Source: Fulvimarina sp040239565 (GTDB lineage: Bacteria > Pseudomonadota > Alphaproteobacteria > Rhizobiales > Rhizobiaceae). Taken from it: 64,000 bases of DNA. The notes beneath the pieces were generated by a model, which ran no database searches, was not told the DNA's origin, and worked only from the letters and a program-made list of their open reading frames with translations. Location: the NCBI RefSeq assembly GCF_040239565.1, contig NZ_JBEHWS010000006.1:214668-278667 (forward strand), read 5' to 3'. Shown here piece after piece: positions 62,467 through 64,000 of this stretch. Made by a program: the position numbers and the translations under genes. How positions within the stretch are numbered: position 1 is the stretch's first letter; each line of letters starts with the position of its first letter.

Positions 62467-62670
62467 ATGGCAACGAACAGCTACACCGATCTGTCCATGC
62501 GCAAGGCATCGCCGTCCAAGGGCGTTTTCCGCACTGCGCTCGACCGCATGATCGAGGCCCGCGAGCGTCAGGCTCGCGCCTATGTCCGCCACAACCTGGC
62601 CATCTACGGCCGGGACATCGACGAGATGAGCCGCAGCGCGCCGCACGATCCTTCGGGCCCGCGCCGCTAA
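62467..62670 (+). CDS. small basic protein of unknown function (67 aa)
   Basis: A 67-residue protein rich in Arg, with a probable helix (RTALDRMIEARERQARAYVRH) and an Arg-Pro end. It starts at ATG 62467 behind AAAAGGGGAA. A strong terminator follows 35 nt after the stop, so it is a genuine independent gene. The helix pattern recalls DUF1127-like short proteins, but the LPDxxLxDIG motif is not present, so I leave it unnamed. Confidence 0.75.
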   Translation: MATNSYTDLSMRKASPSKGVFRTALDRMIEARERQARAYVRHNLAIYGRDIDEMSRSAPHDPSGPRR

Positions 62671-62704
62671 GCGCAGACAGACACGACATATCAGCCAGGA
62701 ATGC

Positions 62705-62737
62705 AAAGCCCGCGCGGGAATACCGGCGCGGGCTTTT
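62705..62737 (+). terminator. intrinsic terminator after the 67-aa protein gene
   Basis: AAAGCCCGCGC at 62705-62715 pairs with GCGCGGGCTTT at 62726-62736, with a 10-nt loop and a T-run. Confidence 0.85.
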
Positions 62738-62949
62738 CTGCATGGCTTTCGAGTTTAGACGGCGGCTTGCGACCCAGGCCGTGTCAAAACGTCGATCCGG
62801 GTTGTCGTTCGATGTTATGAGGCCGACCGGATTGCTGAGCGTCGAGAGATGGCGCTTTGATGGCTCCGTTGTCCGATATTTCCGGGACAAATTGATCGGG
62901 GGCAATCCTGCTCCTGTTGTTTTGACCGTGGCACCGGCACAGGGCCTTA

Positions 62950-63975
62950 TCAGCCCGTGATGGCGGCGAGGAGCTTCCTGCTTCCCATGATGTTGAGGAC
63001 GCGGGTCAGATTGTAGGCAAGCACCTGAAGCGCCATCTCGGTTGATACGCGCGGCAGCGTCCGGGTCAGGAAGTGGGTCGCCCCCATCCGCGCCTTCAGG
63101 GTGCCGAAGGGATGCTCCACCGTCTCGCGCCGCACCCGCATGGCCTGCGGGTCGGCGTCCAGCCGGCGCTGGACGGTCTCCAGGACGTCCTCGTGCTCCC
63201 AGCGCGTCACGCGTCGCTCTTTGCCCGTGGTGCAGTCCGCCTTCAGCGGACAGGCCCGGCAGGCGTTTGTCCAGTAGCGGCTGAGCGTCAGACCGTTTTC
63301 CACCGTCGTATAGCGATAGGCGAGCGTCTGTCCCGCCGGACAGCGATAGGCGTTCTCCTTGCGGATGTAGAGAAAATCCTCTTTGCCGAAGCGGCCTGCC
63401 GCCTTGGCTCCCGATGTCATGGGACGAGGCAGGGTGACGGCGATGCCAGCGTTCTCGCAAGCCAGGATCTCCTCACCGGAATAGTAACCCCGGTCAGCCA
63501 CCGCATCGAGCCGATCGACCTGGAGCGCTTGCCTGGCCTTATCGGCCATGCCGCTGAGTTGAGCCCGGTCCGATCCGACATTGGTGACCTCGTGAGCGAC
63601 GATCAGATGATGCTCGGTCTCCACCGCCACCTGGACGTTGTAGCCGACCATGCCCGAGCCGCGCCCGCTGGTCGCCATCGAGCGGGCGTCGGGATCGGTC
63701 AGCGAAACCTGCCGGTCCGGTGCCGCCGCCATCTGCGCTTCCAGGCCAGCAAGGCGCTCCATCTCCTGTCCAAGACGGGCAATCTTCTCCTTCAGCCGAA
63801 CGACCTTGGCAGCAAGCTCCGGCGTCGGCTCCTGGCGGTCGACCGTGTCGAGCTGGGCGAGGTAACGCGATACGCTCCCTGATTTCCAGCGCGAAGTGCA
63901 ACACCCCAGAGCCGATGTATGATCGGCTCGGTTGTCCAGACCAATTGGAGTGTTGCGTTGCCATCCTACGTCCAT
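62950..63975 (-). pseudogene. IS1182-family transposase, 5'-truncated (C-terminal about 310 residues)
   Basis: From about 63880 down to the stop at 62950 the frame matches IS1182-type DDE transposases. It has LAQLDTVDRQEPTPELAAKV, GYNVQVAVETEHHLIVAHEV, the catalytic Asp in AVADRGYYSGEE, a Cys-rich zinc-like region (CRACPLKADCTTGKERR) and the catalytic Glu in VEHPFGTLKARMG. The N-terminal third, with the first catalytic Asp, is replaced by unrelated sequence that contains a 59-bp nested inverted repeat. The element is therefore broken at this end, perhaps by another insertion; the rest lies beyond the window. Confidence 0.8.
63898..63956. repeat. 59-bp nested inverted repeat at the break point of the IS1182 transposase
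   Basis: Outer arms GCAACACCCC (63898-63907) and GGAGTGTTGC (63947-63956) match with one mismatch. Inner arms GAGCCGAT and ATCGGCTC form an 8-bp stem. It has the look of an IS terminus or a small palindromic repeat. Confidence 0.5.
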
Positions 63976-64000
63976 CTTTCATCTCTCGAAAGAGAACAGA

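Noticed and set aside
63898..63956. An integron attC site
   Set aside because: The arms do not fit the RYYYAAC/GTTRRRY core sites and no integrase or cassette is present.

Overview
The window reads as chromosome of a GC-rich alphaproteobacterium of the order Hyphomicrobiales (Rhizobiales). The signs are a glg cluster that includes pgm, a rhizobial-type ars operon that uses an aquaglyceroporin, a fused CtaD-CtaE oxidase, a UPF0314/DUF2585 gene, plant-type GshA, divergent serB/miaA, a DUF1127 gene, and candidate CtrA and EcfG promoter motifs. An Aurantimonadaceae-like member is a guess from protein flavour only. No tRNA, rRNA or CRISPR array was seen.

Layout. 1-3.4 kb: the C-terminus of TamB, an exported intradiol dioxygenase, a small stress-like protein and an NAD(P) succinate-semialdehyde dehydrogenase. 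3.7-12.8 kb: central glycogen metabolism, pgi-glgP-glgC-glgA-pgm, all on the plus strand. The branching enzyme glgB is not here; a 507-nt gene-free gap separates glgP from glgC. glgX lies 26 kb away at 38.4 kb. 12.8-16.2 kb: a DUF2585 membrane protein, an oxalate-CoA-ligase-like enzyme and a ketopantoate-reductase-like enzyme. 16.4-18.2 kb: a decayed IS3-family transposase, a SelT/SelW-like redox protein and a voltage-gated-type K+ channel with a C-terminal zinc ribbon. 18.2-21.1 kb: an arsenic operon, arsR-arsC(LMW-PTP)-aqpS-arsC(Grx)-arsH, in which the first arsC has an in-frame TGA. 21.3-26.3 kb: ileS, a lipoprotein and a D,D-carboxypeptidase. 26.5-32.6 kb: a caa3-type cytochrome oxidase operon (coxB with haem c, fused ctaDE, a membrane protein, ctaG, a triheme cytochrome). 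32.6-38.2 kb: a zinc metallopeptidase-like protein, a universal stress protein, a tripartite tricarboxylate transporter (tctCBA) and a truncated gabD-like remnant. 38.4-41.1 kb: glgX and an mgtC gene whose presumed first 18 codons are cut off by a TAG.

41-44 kb holds a minus-strand pair, a membrane-anchored ClpP-like protein and a coiled-coil membrane protein. A CtrA-like motif lies upstream of the pair, and beyond it is a candidate CUCCUCCC-motif (cuckoo/CcsR/alpha-r14-like) small RNA ending in a textbook terminator. 44-56.6 kb carries an RNase T2, small proteins, an SDR, rsmE, gshA, a DUF937-like protein, a CorC/HlyC protein, DUF1127, a LysR regulator, xseA, miaA and serB. 56.9-64 kb carries a large exported alpha/beta-hydrolase-domain protein, moaE/moaD, a cupin, aminopeptidase P, a small protein and a truncated IS1182-family transposase at the right edge.

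The most notable observations are the candidate sRNA, the two genes with single in-frame stops (arsC and mgtC), the problematic start of miaA, and the ClpP-like/coiled-coil membrane pair. I see no clearly new multi-gene defence or metabolic system.
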